From contig NZ_LJHS01000055.1 in assembly GCF_001296045.1 (NCBI RefSeq), positions 104,407 to 168,406 on the forward strand: a stretch of DNA of 64,000 nucleotides, read 5' to 3'. A program made the position numbers and the translations under genes. Source of the DNA: Rhizobium sp. AAP43 (GTDB taxonomy: Bacteria > Pseudomonadota > Alphaproteobacteria > Rhizobiales > Rhizobiaceae). The notes below the pieces were generated by a model that saw only the letters and a list, made by a program, of their open reading frames with translations, searched no databases and was not told where the DNA came from. Positions 17,189 to 25,566 of this stretch are shown in pieces. Each line of letters starts with the position of its first letter. Position 1 is the stretch's first letter.

Positions 17189-17344
17189 TTATTGGCCAAG
17201 AAACAGGACGACGCCGATGGCAAGCGAAGCCAGGACGGCGGCTAGTGTGCCTCCGCCCTGGAGTACGCCCATGCGTTTCAGCATCAAGGCAAAGCCCATG
17301 ATGATAGGCGTCGCAACGACAAGGCCGATCTGTGCATCCGTCAT
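17189..17344 (-). CDS. 51-residue membrane protein, first gene of the nnrU operon
   Basis: A short frame missed by length cut-offs. It reads MTDAQIGLVVATPIIMGFAL, then MLKRMGVLQGGG, then TLAAVLASLAIGVVLFLGQ: two hydrophobic helices joined by a basic turn with a glycine run, a helical hairpin. Its stop TAA is followed at once by the strong ribosome-binding site of the hemerythrin gene, and AAGGA lies 10 bases before its ATG. Position as first gene after the divergent NnrR-type site implies expression with norEF. I do not know a family; a small subunit or assembly factor for a membrane complex is possible. Confidence 0.7.
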   Translation of the reverse strand: MTDAQIGLVVATPIIMGFALMLKRMGVLQGGGTLAAVLASLAIGVVLFLGQ

Positions 17345-17400
17345 TTCAGTCGTTTCCTTCTGTTCAGGAAGCAGTCTGCCTTGTCTTTCGTCAGTCTTCT

Positions 17401-17414
17401 TTGCGCTCCCACAA
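17401..17414. promoter_or_regulatory. NnrR-like operator between norE and the nnrU operon
   Basis: TTGCG-CTCC-CACAA is an exact match to the TTGCG-N4-CACAA form described for NnrR. Its centre lies about 61 bases before norE and 63 bases before the 51-residue gene, so it may serve both directions. Confidence 0.7.
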
Positions 17415-17468
17415 AGAGCGCTTCGGATTTTTCTTTAGAACCGATCCCGACCAACGGGAGATCTGACC

Positions 17469-18014
17469 ATGGCTATGCAAACGAGCCTCCAGGACGAGGC
17501 AAAGGACGACCACCTGCTGCTCTGGATACTGGTGTGGAGCGAGCTGATCGCTTTCGGCATCCTGATCCTTGGCTTCCTCGTCGTGTCGACCTTTGATGCC
17601 CAGGCCTTCGAACTGGCGCGTCTGCATTTAAGGCCGGGGATCGCCGGCGCGAACACGCTTATCCTGCTGGTCAGCGGGTACTTTGTCGCCGTGGCGATGC
17701 GAAGTCGGCTTGATCTTGAGGCGGTGAAACGGCCGTTGACGATTGCAGCCCTGCTCGGCTTCTGCTTCGTGGCGGTCAAGCTCTTCGAATACTGGGGTGA
17801 GGTTCGCTACGCTCAGGATGCAACGCTCGACACCTTCTTCGAGCTCTATTTCATCATCACCGGCTTCCATCTGCTGCATGTCTTTTTCGGCGCTATTGCT
17901 CTTCTTCTTGTCGCCTGGCGCCCGGCACGGGAAAACCTCACTCTGATCGCCACACTCTGGCATGTGATCGACCTCGTCTGGTTGGTCATCTTTCCCATTC
18001 TCTATCTTGCGTGA
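17469..18014 (+). CDS. norE: NorE, heme-copper oxidase subunit III-like protein
   Basis: A 181-residue membrane protein with five predicted helices, related to cytochrome oxidase subunit III (LYFIITGFHLLHVFFGAIAL and TLWHVIDLVWLVIFPILYL). NorE is not needed for the catalytic NorCB complex but increases activity and assembly in Paracoccus and Rhodobacter. It leads norEF and overlaps norF at its stop. Confidence 0.92.
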   Translation: MAMQTSLQDEAKDDHLLLWILVWSELIAFGILILGFLVVSTFDAQAFELARLHLRPGIAGANTLILLVSGYFVAVAMRSRLDLEAVKRPLTIAALLGFCFVAVKLFEYWGEVRYAQDATLDTFFELYFIITGFHLLHVFFGAIALLLVAWRPARENLTLIATLWHVIDLVWLVIFPILYLA

Positions 18015-18022
18015 GGCTTCTC

Positions 18023-18298
18023 ATGACCCGCAGACAGCGTGAGGATTTGGTGGGTGTGCTCGCCATGCTGATGACCTTCGCAATTGGTGGCGCGATTGTT
18101 ACGGCGCTCGCCGGTCCAACGATCGTACCGATTGCTGCCGTTCTTGCGATTGCTTTTGCCAAGGGACGGCTTGTGGTTCTCGACTTCCTCGAACTCAGGG
18201 GCGGACATCATCCCATGCGGATTGCGCTCATATGCTGGTTGAGCATCATTCTGATCGCCGCACTCTCTCGGTCGCTGGTGGTCCTTCTTTTGGGCTGA
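18023..18298 (+). CDS. norF: NorF, small cytochrome oxidase subunit IV-like protein
   Basis: About 91 residues with three hydrophobic segments (GVLAMLMTFAIGGAIVTAL, IVPIAAVLAIAFAKG, IALICWLSIILIAAL) and the motif KGRLVVLDFLELRG typical of the NorF/COX4_pro group. I place the start at ATG 18023, with GTGAGG seven bases upstream; GTG at 18011, overlapping the norE stop, is the alternative. It is an accessory to NO reductase. Confidence 0.85.
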   Translation: MTRRQREDLVGVLAMLMTFAIGGAIVTALAGPTIVPIAAVLAIAFAKGRLVVLDFLELRGGHHPMRIALICWLSIILIAALSRSLVVLLLG

Positions 18299-18314
18299 AC
18301 ATTCGCGCCGTTGC

Positions 18315-18328
18315 TTGCCAAAGCGCAA
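18315..18328 (+). promoter_or_regulatory. NnrR/FNR-type operator upstream of norC
   Basis: TTGCC-AAAG-CGCAA, about 126-139 bases upstream of norC in the norF-norC gap. It could give norCBQD its own promoter. Confidence 0.5.
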
Positions 18329-18453
18329 AGAACAACTCCGCTCACTCTCTATGAAAAGGACATCCCGCAGAGCCGGCGAGGGGATCGCCGAAGCCTTCGA
18401 GGCGGGGAAACCAGGTCGGGCCTTTCAAGCCTGGCAGACGGAAGGACAAGGGC

Positions 18454-18906
18454 ATGGCAGAGCGCCTGACCAAGACCGGAGCGCGCAACGTCTTCTATGG
18501 CGGCTCCATTTTCTTTTTTGCGATCTTCGTGGGGCTCACCGCCCACAGCCATTACTACATCCGCACTACTTCAACAGATGAATCGACGCTGACCGACAGC
18601 GTCGCGCGCGGCAAGCATATCTGGGAAAAGAACGCCTGTATCAACTGCCACTCGATCTTGGGTGAAGGCGCCTACTTCGCGCCCGAACTCGGCAATGTCT
18701 GGACGCGCTGGGGTGGCCAGGACGATCGCGACGGTGCACGCGAGACGCTTCGTTCCTGGATGGCGGCACAGCCCTCTGGTGTCGAAGGTCGCCGCCAGAT
18801 GCCGCAATTCAATCTGACCGACGAAGAGATCAACGACCTCGCAGACTTCCTCGAATGGACCAGCAAAATCAAGACGCAGAACTGGCCGCCGAACGAGGCG
18901 GGCTGA
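18454..18906 (+). CDS. norC: NorC, cytochrome c subunit of nitric oxide reductase
   Basis: A 150-residue membrane-anchored cytochrome c. A single N-terminal helix (about 13-33) precedes the periplasmic domain with heme motif CINCH at residues 62-66 and the likely axial methionine in RRQMPQFNLT. NorC passes electrons from pseudoazurin or cytochrome c to NorB. Length is normal. GGACAAGGGC precedes the ATG. norB follows after 27 bases. Confidence 0.96.
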   Translation: MAERLTKTGARNVFYGGSIFFFAIFVGLTAHSHYYIRTTSTDESTLTDSVARGKHIWEKNACINCHSILGEGAYFAPELGNVWTRWGGQDDRDGARETLRSWMAAQPSGVEGRRQMPQFNLTDEEINDLADFLEWTSKIKTQNWPPNEAG

Positions 18907-18933
18907 GCCCTTCGTGACCCAAGGAGACACAAA

Positions 18934-20280
18934 ATGAAATATCAAAGCCAGAAGGTCGCGATGCTGTATTTTTACGGTGCGCTCGGCCTCTTCATCGCCC
19001 AGGTCCTGTTCGGGGTCGTCGCGGGTACGATCTACGTGCTGCCCAATACGCTCTCCGAGCTACTCCCCTTCAACATCGTGCGCATGATCCACACCAACGC
19101 CCTGATCGTCTGGTTGCTGATGGGCTTCATGGGCGCCACCTATTATCTGCTGCCGGAAGAGGCGGAGACGGAGCTCTACAGCCCAAAGCTCGCCATCGTG
19201 CAGTTCTGGATCTTCCTCATTGCCGCCGCCGCCGCTGTCGTCGGTTACCTCTTTGGCATTCATGAGGGCCGCGAGTTCCTCGAACAACCCTTCATCATCA
19301 AGGTCGGAATCGTCATCGTCGCCCTGATGTTGCTGTTCAACGTCACCATGACGTCGCTGAAGGGCCGCAAGACCGTCGTCACCAACATCCTGATCTTTGG
19401 GCTGTGGGGTGTGGCGATCTTCTTCCTCTTCGCCTTCTACAACCCAACGAATCTGGCACTCGACAAGATGTACTGGTGGTATGTCGTCCACCTCTGGGTC
19501 GAAGGCGTATGGGAGCTGATCATGGCCTCGGTGCTCGCCTTCCTGATGATCAAGCTCAACGGCATCGACCGCGAAGTGGTCGAGAAGTGGCTCTATGTCA
19601 TCATCGGCCTGGCGCTGTTCTCCGGCATTCTCGGCACGGGCCATCACTACTATTGGATCGGCGCGCCCGGCTACTGGCAGTGGATTGGGTCGCTCTTCTC
19701 GACCCTTGAAGTCGCACCCTTCTTCACCATGGTCATCTTCACCTTCGTGATGACCTGGAAGGCCGGTCGCAAGCATCCGAACAAGGCAGCTCTTCTGTGG
19801 TCGATCGGCTGCTCGGTCATGGCCTTCTTCGGTGCCGGCGTCTGGGGCTTCCTGCACACACTGTCCTCGATCAACTACTACACCCACGGCACGCAGGTGA
19901 CGGCAGCCCACGGACACCTCGCGTTCTTCGGCGCCTACGTCATGCTCAACCTTGCGATCATGGCCTATGCCATCCCGGAAATGCGCGGCCGCCAACCCTA
20001 TAACCAGTGGCTGTCGATAGCGAGCTTCTGGATGATGTGCACGGCGATGTCGGTGATGACCTTTGCGCTCACCTTTGCCGGTGTCCTGCAGGTGCATCTG
20101 CAGCGCGTGCTCGGCGAAAGCTACATGGCTGTCCAGGACCAGTTGGCGCTGTTCTACTGGGTGCGCCTCGGCTCCGGTGCCGTCGTGCTGGTCTCGGCCC
20201 TGATGTTCGTCTGGGCCGTGTTGATGCCGGGCAAGGCAAAAGAGCCTGCCTTCGGCGGCTATGTCGAGCCTGCCGAGTGA
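18934..20280 (+). CDS. norB: NorB, catalytic subunit of nitric oxide reductase
   Basis: A 448-residue member of the heme-copper oxidase superfamily with about 12 helices. NorB reduces two NO to N2O at a heme b3/non-heme iron centre. Conserved sites include HTNALIVWLLMGFMGA, the helix VVHLWVEGVWELIMAS with the FeB-ligand histidine and glutamate, GTGHHYYWIGAPGYWQWIG with the paired histidines, and THGTQVTAAHGHLAFFGAYV near residue 320 (heme ligands). It is the short cNOR type, without a quinol-oxidising extension. Confidence 0.97.
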   Translation: MKYQSQKVAMLYFYGALGLFIAQVLFGVVAGTIYVLPNTLSELLPFNIVRMIHTNALIVWLLMGFMGATYYLLPEEAETELYSPKLAIVQFWIFLIAAAAAVVGYLFGIHEGREFLEQPFIIKVGIVIVALMLLFNVTMTSLKGRKTVVTNILIFGLWGVAIFFLFAFYNPTNLALDKMYWWYVVHLWVEGVWELIMASVLAFLMIKLNGIDREVVEKWLYVIIGLALFSGILGTGHHYYWIGAPGYWQWIGSLFSTLEVAPFFTMVIFTFVMTWKAGRKHPNKAALLWSIGCSVMAFFGAGVWGFLHTLSSINYYTHGTQVTAAHGHLAFFGAYVMLNLAIMAYAIPEMRGRQPYNQWLSIASFWMMCTAMSVMTFALTFAGVLQVHLQRVLGESYMAVQDQLALFYWVRLGSGAVVLVSALMFVWAVLMPGKAKEPAFGGYVEPAE

Positions 20281-20340
20281 AATAGCGGCCCCGCTGTTTC
20301 AAACGCGGCAGGGCTCTCCCCAATTTTAAGGATCAGCAAC

Positions 20341-21144
20341 ATGAATATCATCGCCCGCAACATTCAGCCGGATATCCCGACCTATTCTCCAGCAGGCAAC
20401 GAATGCACTCTCTTCGAGACAGCCTGGACGCGGCAGTTGCCGCTTCTCCTCAAAGGACCGACAGGCTGCGGAAAGACCCGTTTCGTCAGTCATATGGCGC
20501 AAAAGCTTGGGTTGCCGCTGACCACCGTCTCCTGCCACGACGATCTGGCGGCTGCCGATCTCACTGGCCGTTTTCTTCTGAAGGGAGGTGAGACGGTCTG
20601 GGTCGACGGACCGCTGACCCGGGCAGTCCGTGAGGGCGGTGTGTGCTATCTCGACGAGGTGGTCGAGGCGCGCAAGGATGTCGCCGTCGTGCTCCACCCG
20701 CTCACCGACGACCGGCGCATCCTGCCATTGGAGCGGACAGGCGAAGAGCTTGAAGCGCCGCCGGCCTTCATGCTCGTTGTCTCCTACAATCCTGGTTATC
20801 AAAGCCTCCTCAAAGCGTTGAAGCCCTCGACTCGCCAGCGTTTTGTCGCCATCGAGTTCGACTTCCTGCCCAAGGCAAGGGAGATCGAGGTTGTCTCGGC
20901 AGAAAGTGGATTGCCTGCCACGGCTGTAGAGCCATTGGTCGAACTGGCGCGGCGGCTGCGGGCGCTGAAAGGTCATGACCTGGAGGAGGGCGTCTCTACG
21001 CGTCTGCTGGTCTACTGCGCGAGCCTCATCGATGCCGGTCTTGCGCCACGCGACGCCGTTCGCGCCGCCATGATCGAGCCGCTGACCGACGAACCTGACG
21101 TGCGTACTGCACTCCTGGAACTGGCACAGGCGGTCATCCGCTAG
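20341..21144 (+). CDS. norQ: NorQ, MoxR-type AAA+ ATPase for NO reductase activation
   Basis: A 267-residue MoxR AAA+ protein. Walker A LKGPTGCGKTRF is near 38-48, Walker B GGVCYLDEVVEARKD near 100, and SYNPGY in the sensor region. NorQ works with NorD, a von Willebrand protein, and is needed to insert the non-heme iron of NorB. It is 60 bases after norB and 9 bases before norD. Confidence 0.95.
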   Translation: MNIIARNIQPDIPTYSPAGNECTLFETAWTRQLPLLLKGPTGCGKTRFVSHMAQKLGLPLTTVSCHDDLAAADLTGRFLLKGGETVWVDGPLTRAVREGGVCYLDEVVEARKDVAVVLHPLTDDRRILPLERTGEELEAPPAFMLVVSYNPGYQSLLKALKPSTRQRFVAIEFDFLPKAREIEVVSAESGLPATAVEPLVELARRLRALKGHDLEEGVSTRLLVYCASLIDAGLAPRDAVRAAMIEPLTDEPDVRTALLELAQAVIR

Positions 21145-21153
21145 GAGAATGTC

Positions 21154-23052
21154 ATGCTGGACTTTTTGGAGCTTGAGGAGACGGTCGGGCGTGCCTGGCA
21201 CAGGCTTGCCGGTGATACCCGCACCTGGCCGCGTTACCCCGATGCGGCTGTCCTGCTCGAAGACGTGCTTCCGGTACTCTCTGTCTGCTTTCGGGGCTTC
21301 GGCGGTGAACGGACGGTTCAACTGGTACCGGCGCGGGGCAAGACATCGCAACATCGGCTGAAGTTTCGGCAACGCATGGGGCTGGGCGAAGAAAAGCTCA
21401 TTCATCCGGCGCGGGACGAAGCTAGCGTGATGTTGCCCCCAGTCTTGGATCTCATGCCGGAGCAGTCGCTCAATCTTGACCTCTATGTCTGGCTGGCCGC
21501 CGCCATGGCCGTGATGCCGCTTCAACCGATGGCCGAGACTGATCCCCTCAAGGCAGATCTTGCACTTTTGGACGCGGCGTCGGCGCTTGAAGCGCAGGTC
21601 CTGAAGACCTTCCCCGGTCTGGTCGATCGCTATAGTCGGCTTTGCCGCGCCCTTCTGTCGGAGCGCCGCCGCGGCTCGCTGCCTCGGGTTGAGGGGCTGC
21701 TGGAGGACTGCATCATTGATCTCCTGCGCCGTGGCGCGGGGCTTGCCCCGCTCTCTACAGGCAATGATGTGCCGACGCAGGCGCCTGCAGGCTATCTGCC
21801 GATGTTGCCCGTGCCGCTCTGGCCGCAGGCAATTCTTAGGGAGGAATGGGCCGGTCGCCAGGAATTGGACCAGCCGGTCGGCTCCAGCCAGGCGGATGCG
21901 CAAGCGGCAGGACGCCAAGCGGCGATCCGCGAAAAGGATTCCGTAGCCAAGGGCGAGCGCAGCCCCTTCATTCTCAATCGTTTCGAAAAGATCCTCGCCA
22001 TGGCCGAAATGGTCAATGTCGACCGTCCCGCAGACGACAGTGACGATCACGATGCGTCTGCCGCTGACGAACTTGACGAGATGGTGCTTGGTGAACGCAA
22101 GGGCCGGCCAGCCGCGAAATTTCGGTTCGACCTCGACCTGCCGCCGGAAGTGCTCATCCATTCCGCGATTGAGGCGGAACTCACCTATCCCGAATGGGAC
22201 TATAGGCGTGGGGTCTATCTCAAGAACCACTGCCGGGTCATTGCAGGTCCGGCGTCTGACGAAGGCCCTTCGCCTGTCCTGTCGGCAGAGATGAAAGCGC
22301 TGGTTCGTCGTGTGCGGCGGCAGTTCGAGGCGATGCGCCCGCGCCATGAGGTGCTGCGTGCACAGGTCGACGGTGCCGATCTCGATCTCGACGCCGTGGT
22401 TCGTAGCCGCACGGAACTTGCCGCGAGCGGTGAATGCTCCGACCGCATCCACCTCGCAAGCCGGCCCCAGACCCATGATCTCGCAGTGACCCTGCTGGTC
22501 GACGTCTCATTGTCGACTGATGCCTGGTTCAACGACAGCCGGGTTCTTGATGTCGAAAAGGAGGCCCTGTTGGTGTTGGCCGAGGGGCTTGCCGCCTGTG
22601 GCGACATGCATTCAATCCTAAGCTTCACGTCGAGACGGCGGGATTGGGTGCGTGTCGAGACGATCAAGGACTTTGACGAGCCGATGAGTGCGATAGTGCG
22701 CCATCGCATCGCCGCGCTGAAACCCGGTTACTATACCCGCATGGGAGCAGCACTCCGTCACGCGACGGCCAAGCTTGCCGAGCGCCCCAATCGCAAGCAC
22801 TTGCTGCTTGTGCTGACCGATGGCAAGCCGAACGATGTCGATCACTATGAGGGACGTTTTGCGCTTGAAGACACGCGTCGGGCCGTGAGCGAAGCAAGGC
22901 GACGTGGCATCCATGTCTTCGGCGTCACCGTCGATCAGGATGCCAAAACCTATGTGCCCGCCGTCTTCGGCCATCACGGCTATGCCGTCGTGCCCGATAT
23001 CCGGCGCCTGCCGGCAGCCCTGCCGCAGATCTACCGCGCGCTCGTTCGCTGA
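21154..23052 (+). CDS. norD: NorD, VWA-domain activation protein of NO reductase
   Basis: A 632-residue protein whose C-terminal von Willebrand A domain has the MIDAS motif DVSLSTD and later TDGKPND. The long N-terminal half is family specific (CFRGFGGERTV). NorD is the partner of NorQ in chaperoning metal insertion into NorB. Last gene of norCBQD, followed by a strong terminator. Confidence 0.94.
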   Translation: MLDFLELEETVGRAWHRLAGDTRTWPRYPDAAVLLEDVLPVLSVCFRGFGGERTVQLVPARGKTSQHRLKFRQRMGLGEEKLIHPARDEASVMLPPVLDLMPEQSLNLDLYVWLAAAMAVMPLQPMAETDPLKADLALLDAASALEAQVLKTFPGLVDRYSRLCRALLSERRRGSLPRVEGLLEDCIIDLLRRGAGLAPLSTGNDVPTQAPAGYLPMLPVPLWPQAILREEWAGRQELDQPVGSSQADAQAAGRQAAIREKDSVAKGERSPFILNRFEKILAMAEMVNVDRPADDSDDHDASAADELDEMVLGERKGRPAAKFRFDLDLPPEVLIHSAIEAELTYPEWDYRRGVYLKNHCRVIAGPASDEGPSPVLSAEMKALVRRVRRQFEAMRPRHEVLRAQVDGADLDLDAVVRSRTELAASGECSDRIHLASRPQTHDLAVTLLVDVSLSTDAWFNDSRVLDVEKEALLVLAEGLAACGDMHSILSFTSRRRDWVRVETIKDFDEPMSAIVRHRIAALKPGYYTRMGAALRHATAKLAERPNRKHLLLVLTDGKPNDVDHYEGRFALEDTRRAVSEARRRGIHVFGVTVDQDAKTYVPAVFGHHGYAVVPDIRRLPAALPQIYRALVR

Positions 23053-23071
23053 TCCGCGATCGCGCAAAGGG

Positions 23072-23103
23072 AAAGCCCGGACCGAGCAGTCGGACCGGGC
23101 TTT
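23072..23103. terminator. Bidirectional terminator between norD and hemN
   Basis: Arms AAAGCCCGG and CCGGGCTTT, extended inward by CCG/CGG across an A/A mismatch, with loop AGCAGT. Stem ends in AAA on one strand and TTT on the other, between two converging genes. Confidence 0.75.
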
Positions 23104-23124
23104 CTGGTCTATCGCCGTTTTGTC

Positions 23125-24477
23125 TCAGGCCGCGGTGGCGTGTGTTCTGCCCGCTTCTCCCAGATAGGCGTCAAAGCAGGACGCTACCGTTCTGACCAGG
23201 AACCTGTGCTGTGTGTCCACGCTCAGCACATCGCCACGCCAGGTCACAATGCCTTCGTCCAACAAGGTCTTGAGCAGCAGATTGGCTTTTCCAAAGCTCT
23301 CCTCGGGAAGTTCAAAGCCATCCGGCTTGGCTGTAAAATCCACCTGGAAGTCACACATCAACCGCTCGATGATCCAGGCGCGGACGCGGTCCTCCTGTGT
23401 GAGGCGGTAGCCTTTCGATGTGGCAAAGTTCCCGGAAGAAATGAGGCTGGCATATCGTCCGATGGCGACATCGTTTTGCGCATAGCCTTCGGCAAGACGT
23501 CCGATCGCCGACGAGCCGAACCCGATCAGCGTCGACGCAGTGTCGGTCGTATATCCCTGGAAGTTGCGATGCAGCGCCCGGTGATCGGCGGCAATCGAAA
23601 GCTGATCCTCAGGAAGCGCAAAATGGTCGAGACCGATCCGTCGGTATCCGGCTTCGCACAGCGTCGCCGCGATGGCTTCCGCCTGGGCGTGTCGATCATG
23701 TGCGTCGCCGAGCGCTGCCGTGTCGATCAGGCGTTGGTGCTTCTTGAAGGCCGGGACATGGGCGTAACCGAAGACGGCGAAGCGTTCAGGGCGCATAGCA
23801 GCAGCCATGCGCGCAGTTTCAATTGCAGAGTCGACGGTTTGATGGGGCAAGCCATAGATCAGGTCGAAGTTGACGCTTCTGGCTCCAGCCCTGCGCAGGT
23901 TCGACAGGGCCGTTGCCGTCTGCTCTGCCGACTGTATGCGGTTGATTGCTTTCTGCACCTTGGGGTCGAAACTCTGCACGCCAAGGCTCGCACGGGTCAT
24001 TCCCGCTTCTCCGAGTGCTTCTGACATCCCGGGGCTAAGCGTTCTCGGATCGATTTCCACCGCCAGTTCGGTCGCGCCGCCGATACCAAAGGCCGCTGTG
24101 AGCGTGGTAGTCAGATCGAGGAACTCCTCCGGCGTCATGATCGTGGGTGTGCCGCCGCCGAAGTGAATGTCGCTGACATCCTGTCGCCGCCCGATGGCTT
24201 TTGCTACCAGCCTAATTTCCTGTTTCAGCACGGTCAGATAGTCGAGGATCGGTGCGTCTTTCTGGGTGATCGTGGTGTGGCAGCCGCAATACCAGCACAT
24301 GGATCGACAGAAGGGCACGTGAAGGTAAAGCGACACCGGTTCGCTTTTGGGGATGTGCGCCAGCCAATCACGATAGGTGCCTGCTCCAATACTGGGCGAG
24401 AAGCGGGGCGCCGTCGGATAACTTGTGTAACGGGGCAGGCGGCTTTCGCCATAACGGCGGATAATCTCTGTGTTCAT
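23125..24477 (-). CDS. hemN: HemN, oxygen-independent coproporphyrinogen III dehydrogenase
   Basis: A 450-residue radical SAM enzyme that makes protoporphyrinogen IX without oxygen. The cluster motif CRSMCWYCGC is present near residues 60-70, with FGGGTPTIMTPEEF and GLPHQT. ATG at 24477 is chosen because GGAG lies seven bases upstream and the N-terminus NTEIIRRYGESRLPRYTSYPTAP is the usual one (quoted in part). It supplies heme for the many cytochromes of this region. A TTG-N8-CAA site lies about 59 bases upstream. Confidence 0.93.
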   Translation of the reverse strand: MNTEIIRRYGESRLPRYTSYPTAPRFSPSIGAGTYRDWLAHIPKSEPVSLYLHVPFCRSMCWYCGCHTTITQKDAPILDYLTVLKQEIRLVAKAIGRRQDVSDIHFGGGTPTIMTPEEFLDLTTTLTAAFGIGGATELAVEIDPRTLSPGMSEALGEAGMTRASLGVQSFDPKVQKAINRIQSAEQTATALSNLRRAGARSVNFDLIYGLPHQTVDSAIETARMAAAMRPERFAVFGYAHVPAFKKHQRLIDTAALGDAHDRHAQAEAIAATLCEAGYRRIGLDHFALPEDQLSIAADHRALHRNFQGYTTDTASTLIGFGSSAIGRLAEGYAQNDVAIGRYASLISSGNFATSKGYRLTQEDRVRAWIIERLMCDFQVDFTAKPDGFELPEESFGKANLLLKTLLDEGIVTWRGDVLSVDTQHRFLVRTVASCFDAYLGEAGRTHATAA

Positions 24478-24529
24478 TGTATCGCTCCGGTTCGGTGCCC
24501 TAACGATAGTGCCAGGTGCCATCGCTTCG

Positions 24530-24543
24530 TTGTCGAAAGGCAA
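24530..24543 (-). promoter_or_regulatory. FNR/NnrR-type operator upstream of hemN
   Basis: TTGTC-GAAA-GGCAA, centre about 59 bases upstream of the hemN start codon. Confidence 0.5.
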
Positions 24544-24570
24544 ACAGGAACACTGCTTTCCTGGTTTTGC

Positions 24571-24584
24571 TTGTTACAGCACAA
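24571..24584 (+). promoter_or_regulatory. FNR/NnrR-type operator upstream of the DUF2249 genes
   Basis: TTGTT-ACAG-CACAA, about 90-100 bases before the first DUF2249 gene, 27 bases from the hemN-proximal site, so each divergent unit appears to have its own site. Confidence 0.5.
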
Positions 24585-24672
24585 CGAAGCCTAGGCGCCG
24601 GTGCTTCAGTATCCTGCGGTGCAGATTACGCTGCATGCGACATCCGCAACCCGCATTGAAGAAAGCCAGCGA

Positions 24673-24954
24673 ATGACTGTTGTTGAAGATCATATTCTCA
24701 AGCTCGACGTGCGCGAAATACCGCACGTGGAAAGGCATCCCCGTATATTCGGGATGTTGAATTCACTGCTTCCGGATTATCAGTTGATCCTGACCGTCGA
24801 TCATGATCCGGTTCCGCTCTACTACCATCTCGAGATGCATTATGATGGGATGTTCGGGTGGGAATACCTTTCCCGTGGGCCTGAGATATGGGAAGTCCGC
24901 ATTCGCCGGAAGAAGCACGAAGGCTGCAACTGCAACTGCGGTGGTGGTCATTGA
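24673..24954 (+). CDS. DUF2249 protein with cysteine-rich metal-binding-like tail
   Basis: About 93 residues. The core LDVREIPHVERHPRIFGML and LILTVDHDPVPLYYHLEMHY is a DUF2249 domain, found in nitrogen-oxide clusters and distantly like TusA/SirA in fold. It ends in CNCNCGGGH, which looks like a metal site. The role of DUF2249 proteins is not established. I place the start at ATG 24673; a longer frame begins at 24601. It is followed after 87 bases by a second DUF2249 gene. Confidence 0.8.
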   Translation: MTVVEDHILKLDVREIPHVERHPRIFGMLNSLLPDYQLILTVDHDPVPLYYHLEMHYDGMFGWEYLSRGPEIWEVRIRRKKHEGCNCNCGGGH

Positions 24955-25041
24955 ACTTCATGGGAGCGACCGGGCGATAGCGGTCGCTCCCATGCAGGTT
25001 CATCGTGATCAGACAGGTGAAGTCGAAAATTGGGAGGTCAA

Positions 25042-25566
25042 GTGTCGACAACAGCCAGTTTCAAAGAACTTGACGTGCGGCCCATCCTTCGTGACGGAGG
25101 GGAGCCATTTCCAGCGATCATGGAGGCAGTTCAGTCGTTAAAGCCAGGGGAAGGCTTGCGTCTGCTTGCGACCTTTCGCCCGGTGCCGCTGTTGAGTGTC
25201 ATGGCGCGCCATGGTTATACGGCCGAACTCAAGGAGTTGGATGGCGGCGAGTGGGAGGTTCTGTTTATCCCGGCTGCCGAGGCATCGCCAACGGTCCTCG
25301 TATCGTTGGGTGCCGAAGAAGCCGCTGCTTGGCCCGATCCGTTGTGGAGGATCGATCTCACTGAACAGGAGCCACCGGCACCTATGGAGAAAGTTCTCTC
25401 GCTTATCGAGCTTATGGAGCCGGGCGAAGTGCTTTTCGCCGTGTTTTCAGAAGAGTCGCGCTTTCTTGGCGCCGAGTTGGAAAAACGCGGTCACCAATGG
25501 GTGGGCAATCTCGATTCGTCAAAGCGTGCCTATCGCATGTTGATCCGAGTTGGCGGTGAGGGCTGA
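25042..25566 (+). CDS. Tandem DUF2249 protein
   Basis: 174 residues with two DUF2249-like halves: FKELDVRPILRDGGEPFPAI (about 6-25) through WEVLFIP, and RIDLTEQEPPAPMEKVLSLI (about 95-115) through AYRMLIRV. GTG at 25042 is preceded by GGGAGG at five bases, which decides the start. It lacks the cysteine tail of its neighbour. Its last 37 bases overlap the end of the converging nnrS gene. A partner or regulator in metal or sulfur delivery is possible but unproven. Confidence 0.78.
   Translation: MSTTASFKELDVRPILRDGGEPFPAIMEAVQSLKPGEGLRLLATFRPVPLLSVMARHGYTAELKELDGGEWEVLFIPAAEASPTVLVSLGAEEAAAWPDPLWRIDLTEQEPPAPMEKVLSLIELMEPGEVLFAVFSEESRFLGAELEKRGHQWVGNLDSSKRAYRMLIRVGGEG

Noticed and set aside
20326..22476. 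Open frame of about 716 codons on the minus strand
   Set aside because: Antisense to norQ and norD, no ribosome-binding site and no recognisable domain.
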